29,926 bases of DNA from JAJYVT01 sp027339205 (GTDB taxonomy: Bacteria; Actinomycetota; Acidimicrobiia; Acidimicrobiales; RAAP-2), in assembly GCA_027339205.1 (NCBI GenBank), contig DAHWOV010000015.1:1-29926 (forward strand), read 5' to 3'. Both the position numbers and the translations under genes were made by a program. Position 1 is the first letter of the stretch. Each line of letters starts with the position of its first letter. The notes under the pieces were generated by a model that saw only the letters and a list, made by a program, of their open reading frames with translations, ran no database searches and was not told the DNA's origin. This document shows, in pieces, positions 8,045 through 14,573 of the stretch.

Positions 8045-9391
8045 TCATCGTCCTCGGGGTCCGGGAACGGGCAGCACGGGCACGTCGGACGTGCCCGTGC
8101 ACCAGCCCGCGAGGTGGCTCTCGACCTCTGCGCCGAAGACCTCGAGGGTGCTGCGGACGAAACGCGCAACCCCGTCGGGGTGCGCGCAGGCGCCGCGCCC
8201 GTCGAGCTGGTTGGTCCAACGGCGAAGGAGTCCGGGGTCACCCTGGCCTCGGAGTGCGAGAGCGCCGAGCTCGGCTGCGACGGCGGCGAGCCCGAAGATG
8301 CAGGGTCCGCACTGTCCGGCTGACTCGCCCGCCAGGTAGTCAACGACGCGAGAGCTCTCGACGAGCCCGCAGCGTTCACGGGGCAGCGCAGCGACGATGC
8401 CCGCGCCGAGAGATGCGCCGACACCCCGAAGGCTCGCCCGTGAGAGGGCGAGGGACGCGACGTCCCGGGCCCGCACCCAGGCGGCGGAGTACCCCCCGAC
8501 GAGCACCGCACCCAGGCGATCGGGATCGGTGCCGCCGATCTCGAGAAGTTCGACGAGCGGTCTGCCGATCTCGACCTCGCGGACCCCGGGGTGCGTGCAC
8601 GCCCCTGACAGGGTCGCCAACATGGACCCGGGCTCTTCGGGCGTGCCTGCCTGCCGGTACCAGTCGGCGCCGTGGCGGGCGACGAGGGCCAGGTGCGCGA
8701 GGGTCTCCACGTTGTGCACCAGGGTCGGCCGCTTGCTCAGCCCAGAGTGGGCGAGGCGAGGCGGGGTCATCCGGGGGAGGGCCGATCCGCGCTCGATCCA
8801 GCTCACGACAGCGCTGGCTTCGCCGGCGACGAAGCCGCGCGCCGCGGGGACCAGGTGGACCGGGACGCTGCTTGCACGGTGCCGCTCGTCCAGCGCGCGG
8901 CCGAGCGAGAGGAGGACCTCGTCAGGAGCGACGAGGAAGGCACGCGCCGCGCCCACGAGCGCGGCCGCCACGTCGATCCCGTCGAGGACGAGATGCGGAG
9001 ACTGGAGGAGGAGGACCTTGTCTTTGTCGCTGGCGGGCTCCCCTTCGGTGCCGTTGGCGATGACGACCGGTGAGCGGCCGGCCCGCGGCACGGATCTGAG
9101 CTTGGAGAAGAGCGGGAAGCCCGCGCCCCCGCGTCCCAGGACGCCCGCACGGAGGACCTCGTCCCAGAGCTGTTCGAGCTCGTGATTGCGCGAGAGGGAC
9201 GGGGGAGGTCCGTGCCGCCGGAGATGCGTGGCCAGCGAGGGGTCGGGAGGCGTGCCGTCGGGCCAAAGGATCCGCGGTAGCCGCCCGTCTCGGGGCCCCG
9301 CCGGTCCCAGCCCCGCCGGTCCCAGCCCCGCCGGTCCCAGCCCCGCCGGTCCGTGGTGGACGGGGGCGGCCGTGAAGTCCCGGGTGCTCAT
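8045..9391 (-). CDS. NuoF-like SLBB iron-sulfur flavoprotein
   Basis: A 448-residue protein related to the NADH-binding NuoF subunit. The FMN-site motif GRGGAGFP is followed by ANGTEGEPASDKDK, where NuoF has NADESEPG, so the nucleotide site is altered. An SLBB domain (GACTHPGVREVEIGRPLVELL) and the C-terminal iron-sulfur region ESAGQCGPC...GACAHP follow. The first Cys of the canonical SCGQCxPC is Ala, leaving three visible ligands. This variant is usual, as far as I recall, in actinobacterial proteins encoded next to a ferric-reductase-like membrane protein and a small ferredoxin, as here. The N-terminus carries GPAGL repeats from a 15-bp tandem repeat. It overlaps the upstream heme protein gene by ATGA. 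Likely role: cytosolic electron transfer into a membrane redox chain; the donor is unknown. Confidence 0.85.
   Translation of the reverse strand: MSTRDFTAAPVHHGPAGLGPAGLGPAGLGPAGPRDGRLPRILWPDGTPPDPSLATHLRRHGPPPSLSRNHELEQLWDEVLRAGVLGRGGAGFPLFSKLRSVPRAGRSPVVIANGTEGEPASDKDKVLLLQSPHLVLDGIDVAAALVGAARAFLVAPDEVLLSLGRALDERHRASSVPVHLVPAARGFVAGEASAVVSWIERGSALPRMTPPRLAHSGLSKRPTLVHNVETLAHLALVARHGADWYRQAGTPEEPGSMLATLSGACTHPGVREVEIGRPLVELLEIGGTDPDRLGAVLVGGYSAAWVRARDVASLALSRASLRGVGASLGAGIVAALPRERCGLVESSRVVDYLAGESAGQCGPCIFGLAAVAAELGALALRGQGDPGLLRRWTNQLDGRGACAHPDGVARFVRSTLEVFGAEVESHLAGWCTGTSDVPVLPVPGPRGR
9296..9355 (-). repeat. Four-copy 15-bp tandem repeat in the NuoF-like N-terminus
   Basis: Units CCCCGCCGGTCCCAG at 9296-9310, 9311-9325 and 9326-9340, with a fourth imperfect copy at 9341-9355. 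In the minus-strand gene it encodes GPAGL repeats at about residues 13-32, before the conserved domain. The period is five codons. Confidence 0.95.
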
Positions 9392-10008
9392 GTCGTGTCC
9401 TCTTCCAACGGTTCCCCGCCTAGACGCGCGACGCCACGCGGGGCCAGCGCGCCCTCACCGCGTCGCAGCACCTGGAGAAGCCGTGCGACGATCGCGGTGG
9501 CGGCGATGCCCACCGATCCCCACTCGAGCGCGGCCGCCCACCACAGGTGGGTGTCAGGACCCGACTGGTACGCGTGCACGAGGGCTACGGGCCATGACAG
9601 GTACGCGAGCCAGTGGATGGCGCGCCACGCTCCGTAGCCCAGCCGGCGGCGGAGGACGCTCGTCGCGACCACGGCGCCGACGAGGTCGACCGACAGGGCT
9701 CCCAACCCGATCGCCTCGGCGCGGTAGTGGGAGGCGAACGGCACCACGGCGGACAGCCAGCCGATCGACACGTAGGGATCGAGAAGGGCCGTCGCCACGT
9801 GGAGTGCCAGGAGGGCGATCGCGAACAGCGAGAGCGTCCGGTGGAGCTCCGCCGTCACGAAGCGGGGCAAGCCCGGCAACGCCGATCCGAGCCGCGTGGC
9901 CACTCCCATCGCCACGACGACGCTCAGCGTCACGAGCAGGACCAGTCCGGCTGCCCGTGAGACGAACCACAAGAGCTGCGAGCCGCCGGCCGAGACGACG
10001 ACCATCAT
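9388..10008 (-). CDS. Ferric-reductase-like transmembrane heme protein
   Basis: A 206-residue integral membrane protein with about six hydrophobic segments, starting LLWFVSRAAGLVLLVTLSVVVAMG. Histidines sit in pairs on neighbouring helices (TAELHRTLSLFAIALLALHVATALL, then WRAIHWLAYLSWPVALVHAYQ), the bis-His arrangement that binds two b hemes in the ferric-reductase-like/MsrQ family. ATG 10008 overlaps the apbE stop (ATGA), and the gene itself overlaps the NuoF-like start. It should carry electrons across the membrane between the cytosolic NuoF/ferredoxin pair and an outside acceptor. The terminal substrate is not encoded in an obvious form. Confidence 0.88.
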   Translation of the reverse strand: MMVVVSAGGSQLLWFVSRAAGLVLLVTLSVVVAMGVATRLGSALPGLPRFVTAELHRTLSLFAIALLALHVATALLDPYVSIGWLSAVVPFASHYRAEAIGLGALSVDLVGAVVATSVLRRRLGYGAWRAIHWLAYLSWPVALVHAYQSGPDTHLWWAAALEWGSVGIAATAIVARLLQVLRRGEGALAPRGVARLGGEPLEEDTT

Positions 10009-11081
10009 TGCCGTGCCGCCTCGTCGCGGCGTTCGAAGATCGATCGGAGCGGGATCGGCACCTGGCCGCCCATGGCGTGTGGCCACCGGCCGACGAGCTG
10101 GACGTGCCCGTCACGGCCCACGAGCCGCGCGGCCAGGTCGTGCGACCGGAGCCAGTCCTCTGCGTCGTCCCCGGCGACGATTGCCGTCGTGCTGGCCGTG
10201 TTCGCTTCGACGCAGCTCAGCGCGGCGACGGTCGCCGTCCTCCAGGGACCGCTCACCGGTTGTCCGGTCGTAGGGTCGACGATGTGGTGCGAGGCGGTGC
10301 CTCCGCTCCGCCAGCGCCGGTGGAGCACCGACGACGTCGCGAGGCCGCCTCGGCGAATCTGCACGACCTGCGCTGCGGCGTCGAGGTCGGCACCGGGGTC
10401 CTCGCTGACCCCGACGGGCCATCCCGACCCCAGAGGAGGTCCGGCCACCGCGATGTCTCCGCCGAGGCTCACCAGCACCCCGCCGCGTCCATCGAGCGCT
10501 CCGAGCGCCGCCAAGGCCGCGCGGTCCGCACCGAGGCCCTTCGCCGTCGCACCGAGATCGAGCCGGACTCCAGGGGCGGTCCGAAGGACGCGGCCGTGGA
10601 GCCGAACCGATCGCCATCCGGGTGCCGGCCTTGGGTCCCGAGGTGGCCGCCTCGGGTCGATCGCGGAGAAGTCCCGGTCGTAACCGAGATCGCAGAGCGC
10701 CGCGCCGACGGTCGGGTCGACCCGCCCGCCGCTCACACAGGCAGCCGCCAACGCGACCGTCACGGCGTCGGCGGCACCTTGGGAGAGTAGCGAGGGGAGG
10801 CCTTGGGCAGCGTGGGCGCGCTCGAGCTCGGAGTCCGCCCTGAACCGGCTCACCTGACGGTCCAGCTCGTCGAGGATGCGATCGACCGCCGCGCATGCCG
10901 CGTCCTGGGCGCCTGCCGGCCAGATGGCGAGCCGAGCACTCGTACCGAGCGCGGCGCGCTCGCACACGGCGACACGCGCCGTCGACGGCGGCGCCGTGGT
11001 CGCAGGCACGAAGGACACGCGCCACGTCGCAGAGGCGATCTCCGCGGGGCGGAGCCGGTCACCTCGGAGCTGCGAGGTCAT
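10005..11081 (-). CDS. apbE: FAD:protein FMN transferase (ApbE family)
   Basis: A 358-residue ApbE-type flavin transferase, which attaches FMN covalently to Thr or Ser of partner proteins outside the cytosol. Visible landmarks: GTSARLAIW near the start, FRADSELERAH for the early SelL segment, SGGRVDPTVGAALCDLGYD, LDLGATAKGLGADRA (the KG motif of the FAD site), VSLGGDIAV, and the metal-binding HHIVDPTTGQPV. The first 40 residues extend beyond the usual start and contain no obvious signal peptide or lipobox, so its side of the membrane is unclear. ATGA overlaps on both sides place it firmly in the redox operon. No clear FMN-binding-domain partner is encoded next to it. Confidence 0.93.
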   Translation of the reverse strand: MTSQLRGDRLRPAEIASATWRVSFVPATTAPPSTARVAVCERAALGTSARLAIWPAGAQDAACAAVDRILDELDRQVSRFRADSELERAHAAQGLPSLLSQGAADAVTVALAAACVSGGRVDPTVGAALCDLGYDRDFSAIDPRRPPRDPRPAPGWRSVRLHGRVLRTAPGVRLDLGATAKGLGADRAALAALGALDGRGGVLVSLGGDIAVAGPPLGSGWPVGVSEDPGADLDAAAQVVQIRRGGLATSSVLHRRWRSGGTASHHIVDPTTGQPVSGPWRTATVAALSCVEANTASTTAIVAGDDAEDWLRSHDLAARLVGRDGHVQLVGRWPHAMGGQVPIPLRSIFERRDEAARQ

Positions 11082-11569
11082 GTGTCGCTCTGGTATGTGA
11101 CGCTGCGCCCCGTGGCCGGTGTTCCAGTCGGCCTGGTCGTCGTCCCGCCTGCCGAGGACCCCGCGATCACGACTCCCGAGGGGGTGGTCAGTGCGACGGG
11201 TGAGCCGGCGCTCGGTGCGCCGCTTCGGCTGATGCCGCCGCCCGCGCCCGCCCCCGTTCCCGTGCCCGTGCCGGTGGCAGCGATCGCGCCGTCTCCTTCA
11301 CCGCTGACCGCCGTCCCCGCCGAGAAGGCGGCCGGCGCCGCCGCGGGCTGCGTCGCCCTGGCGATCGCGGCGCTCGCCGCACCCACTCCGACGAGCAGCG
11401 CGGCGAGCGTCCAATTCGAGAGGTGCCGCACGCCTCGCAGCCCCCGTTCACGTCGCCGGGCCGCAACGTCTCGCCCGTTCCGACCCACCCCGCCCATGTC
11501 CGGCGGAGGTTCCGGGGCGCCGTCGCCTCTCGGCAAGCGGGTCCTTTGCGGCTGCTGGTCGAGCCCCAT
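11078..11569 (-). CDS. Small single-pass membrane protein with Gly/Ala/Thr-rich tail
   Basis: A 163-residue protein, first gene of the redox operon. ATG 11569 has GGAGGAG a few bases upstream. Residues 1-45 are charged and probably cytosolic, then one membrane segment (about residues 50-70, WTLAALLVGVGAASAAIA), then a low-complexity exported tail with a GTGTGTGAGAGGG run and many Thr/Ser. It ends with an ATGA overlap with apbE. The position is where related actinobacterial operons often carry an FMN-binding-domain protein; no such domain is recognisable, although the tail has Ser-Gly-Ala sequences (SRSGAPSAG) that loosely resemble a flavinylation site. Function unknown. Confidence 0.65.
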   Translation of the reverse strand: MGLDQQPQRTRLPRGDGAPEPPPDMGGVGRNGRDVAARRRERGLRGVRHLSNWTLAALLVGVGAASAAIARATQPAAAPAAFSAGTAVSGEGDGAIAATGTGTGTGAGAGGGISRSGAPSAGSPVALTTPSGVVIAGSSAGGTTTRPTGTPATGRSVTYQSDT

Positions 11570-11663
11570 CGCTCCTCCTCGGGTCCGTCGGTGCCGAGCG
11601 CACCGCTGCACATCACGTGTGGCAACTCTGAAGGACCGACGATGAGACCGTCATGAGCGCGAC

Positions 11664-11703
11664 ATGTGAGCCGCCCTTATGTGACACGAGCCGCCCGCAT
11701 GTG
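11664..11703. promoter_or_regulatory. Direct-repeat region in the divergent redox-operon/two-component intergenic
   Basis: Within the 224-base divergent spacer, ATGTG occurs at 11664-11668, 11679-11683 and 11699-11703, and GAGCCGCCC occurs twice (11668-11676 and 11688-11696). Such repeats could be operator half-sites for the redox operon or the two-component system, but the pattern is not a known box. Confidence 0.3.
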
Positions 11704-11751
11704 GCGCCGCGCGTGGCAGTGCTCGCAGATGCCGCGTCGGCGCAGCGTCAC

Positions 11752-11770
11752 TTTCTCATCGTCTTTTCAT
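11752..11770 (+). promoter_or_regulatory. 11-bp-period direct repeat upstream of the response regulator
   Basis: TTTCTCAT (11752-11759) and CTTTTCAT (11763-11770) repeat with exactly 11-base spacing, the arrangement used by OmpR/PhoB-family regulators binding as tandem dimers. It lies 24 bases before the response regulator start, so autoregulation is a reasonable inference. Confidence 0.4.
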
Positions 11771-11780
11771 GAAGCGCCCG

Positions 11781-11786
11781 TAACGT
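11781..11786 (+). promoter_or_regulatory. Candidate -10 element of a leaderless response-regulator transcript
   Basis: TAACGT ends seven bases before the GTG at 11794, with no separate Shine-Dalgarno site, as in leaderless actinobacterial transcripts. The direct repeat at 11752-11770 occupies the place of a -35 box. Confidence 0.35.
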
Positions 11787-11793
11787 CTCAAGG

Positions 11794-12486
11794 GTGCGGC
11801 TGCTCGTCGTCGAGGACGAGGTGAAGATGGCTTCGCTCCTGCGACGCGGTCTCGGAGAGGAGGGTCACGCCGTCGACGTCGCGCGGGACGGTCCTGAGGG
11901 GCTGTGGATGGCGACGGAGAACCCTTACGCGGCCATCGTCCTGGACGTGATGCTGCCGGGCATCGACGGGTTCGAGCTCTGCCGGCGCCTGCGTGCGGCG
12001 GACGTCTGGGCGCCGCTGCTGATGCTCACGGCCCGGGACGCGGTCGACGATCGGGTGAAGGGCCTGGACGTGGGCGCCGACGACTACCTCGTGAAGCCGT
12101 TCAGCCTGCTCGAGCTCGCGGCGAGGATCCGCGCGCTCGTCCGCCGGGACGACCGGGCACGTCCGAGCGTGCTCTCGGAGGGCGACCTCGAGCTCGATCC
12201 CGCGACGAAGCAGGTCTGGAGGGGCGGTACCGAGATCAGCCTCTCTCCCAAGGAGCTCGCGCTCCTCGAGCTCTTCCTACGCCACCCCGGCGCGGTCCTG
12301 ACCCGCGCACAGGTGATCGACGCCGTCTGGGACTTCGCCTACGACGGGACCTCGAACGTCGTGGACCAGTACGTCACCTACCTCCGGAAGAAGATCGACA
12401 GGCCGTTTGGTCGCCATGACATCGAGACCGTGCGCGGCATGGGATACCGCCTGTGCCGCGCGACGCCGAAGCGGGAGCCGGGCTGA
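11794..12486 (+). CDS. OmpR/PhoP-family response regulator
   Basis: A 230-residue two-component response regulator. The receiver domain (1-120) has the acidic pair in VVEDEVKMA, the phospho-acceptor Asp51 (VLDVMLPG), the Thr in LMLTARD and the Lys in YLVKPFSLLEL. The C-terminal winged helix (about 130-225) reads LSPKELALLELFLRHPGAVLTRAQVIDAVW with the recognition part SNVVDQYVTYLRKKID and the closing IETVRGMGYRL. The GTG start is inferred from the receiver's first strand (RLLVVEDE). The kinase starts two bases after its stop. Position opposite the redox operon suggests it controls that operon, its own promoter (11-bp repeats upstream), and perhaps marR-MFS. Confidence 0.95.
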   Translation: MRLLVVEDEVKMASLLRRGLGEEGHAVDVARDGPEGLWMATENPYAAIVLDVMLPGIDGFELCRRLRAADVWAPLLMLTARDAVDDRVKGLDVGADDYLVKPFSLLELAARIRALVRRDDRARPSVLSEGDLELDPATKQVWRGGTEISLSPKELALLELFLRHPGAVLTRAQVIDAVWDFAYDGTSNVVDQYVTYLRKKIDRPFGRHDIETVRGMGYRLCRATPKREPG

Positions 12487-12487
12487 C

Positions 12488-13894
12488 GTGCCGATCCGGA
12501 TCCGCCTCGCCCTCGCCTTTGGCGCGGTTGCGGCGGTGCTCGTCGCCTTCGGCGGCTGGCTGTTCGTCGCCGCCCTTTCGTCGTCGATGCTTCGCTCGAT
12601 CGACGCGCAGCTCGCCACGGCAGCGGGGATCGCCGGCCGCTACGTCACCGCGGGCGAAGACCGCAGCGCGCCGGACGTCCAGCTCCCCGGTCAATACCTC
12701 CTGCAGGTCTGGGGGGAGTCCGGACGGCTCGTCGCAGCGGGCCCCGACGCGGGCAGCGCGCCGCTCGTGAGCGCAACCACGCTGCGGACGGCGTCCTCGG
12801 GACGAGTGGCCCTGACCAGGGTCGTCGACGGGGAGCCCACGAGGGTCGTCGCCGAGCCCTACGCCGGGCATCGGGGATCGGTCGCCGTCGCGGCCGTCTC
12901 GCTCGAGTCCTACGACAAGAGCGTCGGGACGATCGAGCTCGGGGTGGCGCTCGGTGGAGCGGCCGTGCTGGTGGTCGGGGTGGCCGGCGCCTACCTTCTC
13001 GCCCGCTGGGCGCTCGCACCGGTCGAGCGCATGCGGCGGCAGGTGCAGGCGTTGTCGGCGACCGGCGAGGCGGCGGGAATCAACGTCCCCACCACGCGTG
13101 ACGAGCTGGCGACGCTTGCCCGGACGATGAACTCTCTTCTCGAGAGACTGCACGGATCGCTCGAGCGCCAGCGGACCTTCGTCGCGGACGCGAGCCACGA
13201 GCTGCGCTCTCCCCTCGCCGTCGTGCGTGGGGAGCTGGAGCTCGCCGGGAAGCCCGGCCGCACCAAGGAGCAGCTCGCCGAAGCGGTCGCCAGCGCCGCC
13301 GAGGAGGTGACGAGGCTCACCATGCTCGTAGAGGACCTTCTCCTCCTCGCCCGCAGCGACACCGCGGGCGTCGTCGTCAGACCCGAACGTCTCGACGTCG
13401 CGGCGATGCTCCGTCAAGTGGCACGCGTCAACCGACACCGGGCCCACGTAGCCGGTGTCCGACTTGCAGTTTCTTCTCCCGACGTCCTCTGGGCCGAGGC
13501 CGACCCGCAACGGCTGCGCCAGGCGGTGGACAACCTCCTCGACAACGCCCTCCGCTTCGCGCCAAGGGGCACCGAGATCGAGCTGCGTGCCTCGGCCGAC
13601 ACGGCGATGCTGACGGTCGACGTGCTCGACCGCGGTCCGGGGTTCCCCGACGAGTACCTGCCGCACGCGTTGGAGCGGTTCAGCCGCCCGACCGGCGACC
13701 GGACCCGGGCGGAAGGCGGCGCGGGGCTGGGCCTCGCTATCGTCGAGGCGATCGCGACGGCCCACGGAGGGAGCGCACGCGTAGGCAATCGGGTCGGTGG
13801 CGGAGCCGCCGCCCGGATCGAGCTGCCGGCGCACCCGGCGGGTCTGGCTGGCACGGCGGGTCTCGCTGGCACGGCGGGTCTGGCCGCGGGCTGA
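12488..13894 (+). CDS. Sensor histidine kinase
   Basis: A 468-residue membrane sensor kinase paired with the preceding regulator. TM1 is near residues 8-30, a roughly 120-residue extracytoplasmic sensor domain follows, TM2 is near 157-180, then a HAMP linker. The HisKA motif FVADASHELRSPL carries the phosphorylated His237. The ATP-binding domain shows the N box (DNLLDNALRFAP), G1 (DRGPGFP) and G2 (GAGLGLAIVEA). The GTG start lies immediately after the regulator stop. The last 18 residues (AGLAGT repeats) derive from an 18-bp tandem repeat and lie beyond the catalytic domain. The stop codon is part of a TGACAGC direct-repeat array. The signal is unknown; the sensor domain shows no recognisable ligand motif. 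Confidence 0.95.
   Translation: MPIRIRLALAFGAVAAVLVAFGGWLFVAALSSSMLRSIDAQLATAAGIAGRYVTAGEDRSAPDVQLPGQYLLQVWGESGRLVAAGPDAGSAPLVSATTLRTASSGRVALTRVVDGEPTRVVAEPYAGHRGSVAVAAVSLESYDKSVGTIELGVALGGAAVLVVGVAGAYLLARWALAPVERMRRQVQALSATGEAAGINVPTTRDELATLARTMNSLLERLHGSLERQRTFVADASHELRSPLAVVRGELELAGKPGRTKEQLAEAVASAAEEVTRLTMLVEDLLLLARSDTAGVVVRPERLDVAAMLRQVARVNRHRAHVAGVRLAVSSPDVLWAEADPQRLRQAVDNLLDNALRFAPRGTEIELRASADTAMLTVDVLDRGPGFPDEYLPHALERFSRPTGDRTRAEGGAGLGLAIVEAIATAHGGSARVGNRVGGGAAARIELPAHPAGLAGTAGLAGTAGLAAG
13838..13885 (+). repeat. 18-bp tandem repeat at the kinase 3' end
   Basis: Unit GCGGGTCTGGCTGGCACG at 13838-13855, a one-base variant at 13856-13873 and a partial third copy from 13874. It encodes AGLAGT repeats as the last residues of the histidine kinase. 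Confidence 0.9.
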
Positions 13895-13920
13895 CAGCGC
13901 CCTGACAGCGCCATGACAGC
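13892..13920 (+). promoter_or_regulatory. Three tandem TGACAGC boxes (PhoP-like direct repeats)
   Basis: TGACAGC occurs at 13892-13898, 13903-13909 and 13914-13920, each separated by four bases (11-base period). The first box includes the TGA stop of the histidine kinase. The mycobacterial PhoP box is described as TCACAGC-N4-TCACAGC, so the layout and six of seven bases match. The array is about 50 bases upstream of the likely marR -10 and could be bound by the response regulator encoded at 11794-12486. Confidence 0.5.
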
Positions 13921-13970
13921 GGGCTCCGACGCCGATCCGGGGCACGGCGCTTCCTGCCCGGTTCATCTGG

Positions 13971-13976
13971 TACAAT
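13971..13976 (+). promoter_or_regulatory. Candidate -10 of marR promoter
   Basis: TACAAT ends nine bases before the marR ATG at 13986, so the transcript would have almost no leader. A TGGTA...TACCA inverted repeat (13968-13972 and 13992-13996) brackets it and could be the MarR self-operator. Confidence 0.45.
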
Positions 13977-13985
13977 GTTTGACAC

Positions 13986-14573
13986 ATGAAATACCAATCC
14001 GAGGCCGCCGCGCGCCAGCGCAACGAGAGCGACCGCTCGAGCTCGTCCCCCGCCGGGAGGGCGACGTCGATCTCACGGATCACCGAGGTCGCCCCTATCG
14101 TTCGCAAGATCTTTGAAGTCCGCCCGACCGGGCAAGAACGGGAAAAGTGGATGTCCCTGACCGCACACCAGCTCGAGGCACTGACCGCGCTCTCCGGGAG
14201 GAGCGCCACGATGGGGGAGCTCTGCCAGCGAATCGACATCTCGGAGAGCGCGGGGACCGCTCTGTCAGACCGGCTCGTCGCCCACGGCATGGTCGTCAGG
14301 GAATCCGACCCCTCCGACCGCCGGATCGTCCGGCTCTCGCTCAGCTCCGAGGCGCGCGCAATGGTCGAACGGTTCCGTGAGCTGAAGCGTGCGCGCATCG
14401 AAGAGGTGCTCTCGGCGCTCGATGACCACGAGCTGGAGGCACTCGCTGGGATCTACGAGCGGCTCGTCGCCGGAGCCCAGTACGGCACACCGGGCTCGCC
14501 GGCCCCGAAGGCCGCAATCGCCCGACGCTCCGAGCGCCGGCTCAGCACTGCCGAAGCAGGGCGGGGACGGTGA
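13986..14573 (+). CDS. MarR-family transcriptional regulator
   Basis: A 195-residue MarR-type winged-helix regulator. The DNA-binding core runs from about residue 58 (LTAHQLEALTALSGRSATMGELCQRIDISESAGTALSDRLVAHGMVVR) into the wing ESDPSDRRIVRLSLS, followed by the dimer helices (LKRARIEEVLSALDDHELEALAGIYERLV). It has a basic, Ser-rich N-terminal extension of about 30 residues and a similar C-terminal tail. Its stop overlaps the MFS start (GTGA), so it very likely controls expression of the exporter in response to a small-molecule ligand. A strong candidate -10 and a TGGTA/TACCA inverted repeat sit at its start. Confidence 0.93.
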   Translation: MKYQSEAAARQRNESDRSSSSPAGRATSISRITEVAPIVRKIFEVRPTGQEREKWMSLTAHQLEALTALSGRSATMGELCQRIDISESAGTALSDRLVAHGMVVRESDPSDRRIVRLSLSSEARAMVERFRELKRARIEEVLSALDDHELEALAGIYERLVAGAQYGTPGSPAPKAAIARRSERRLSTAEAGRGR

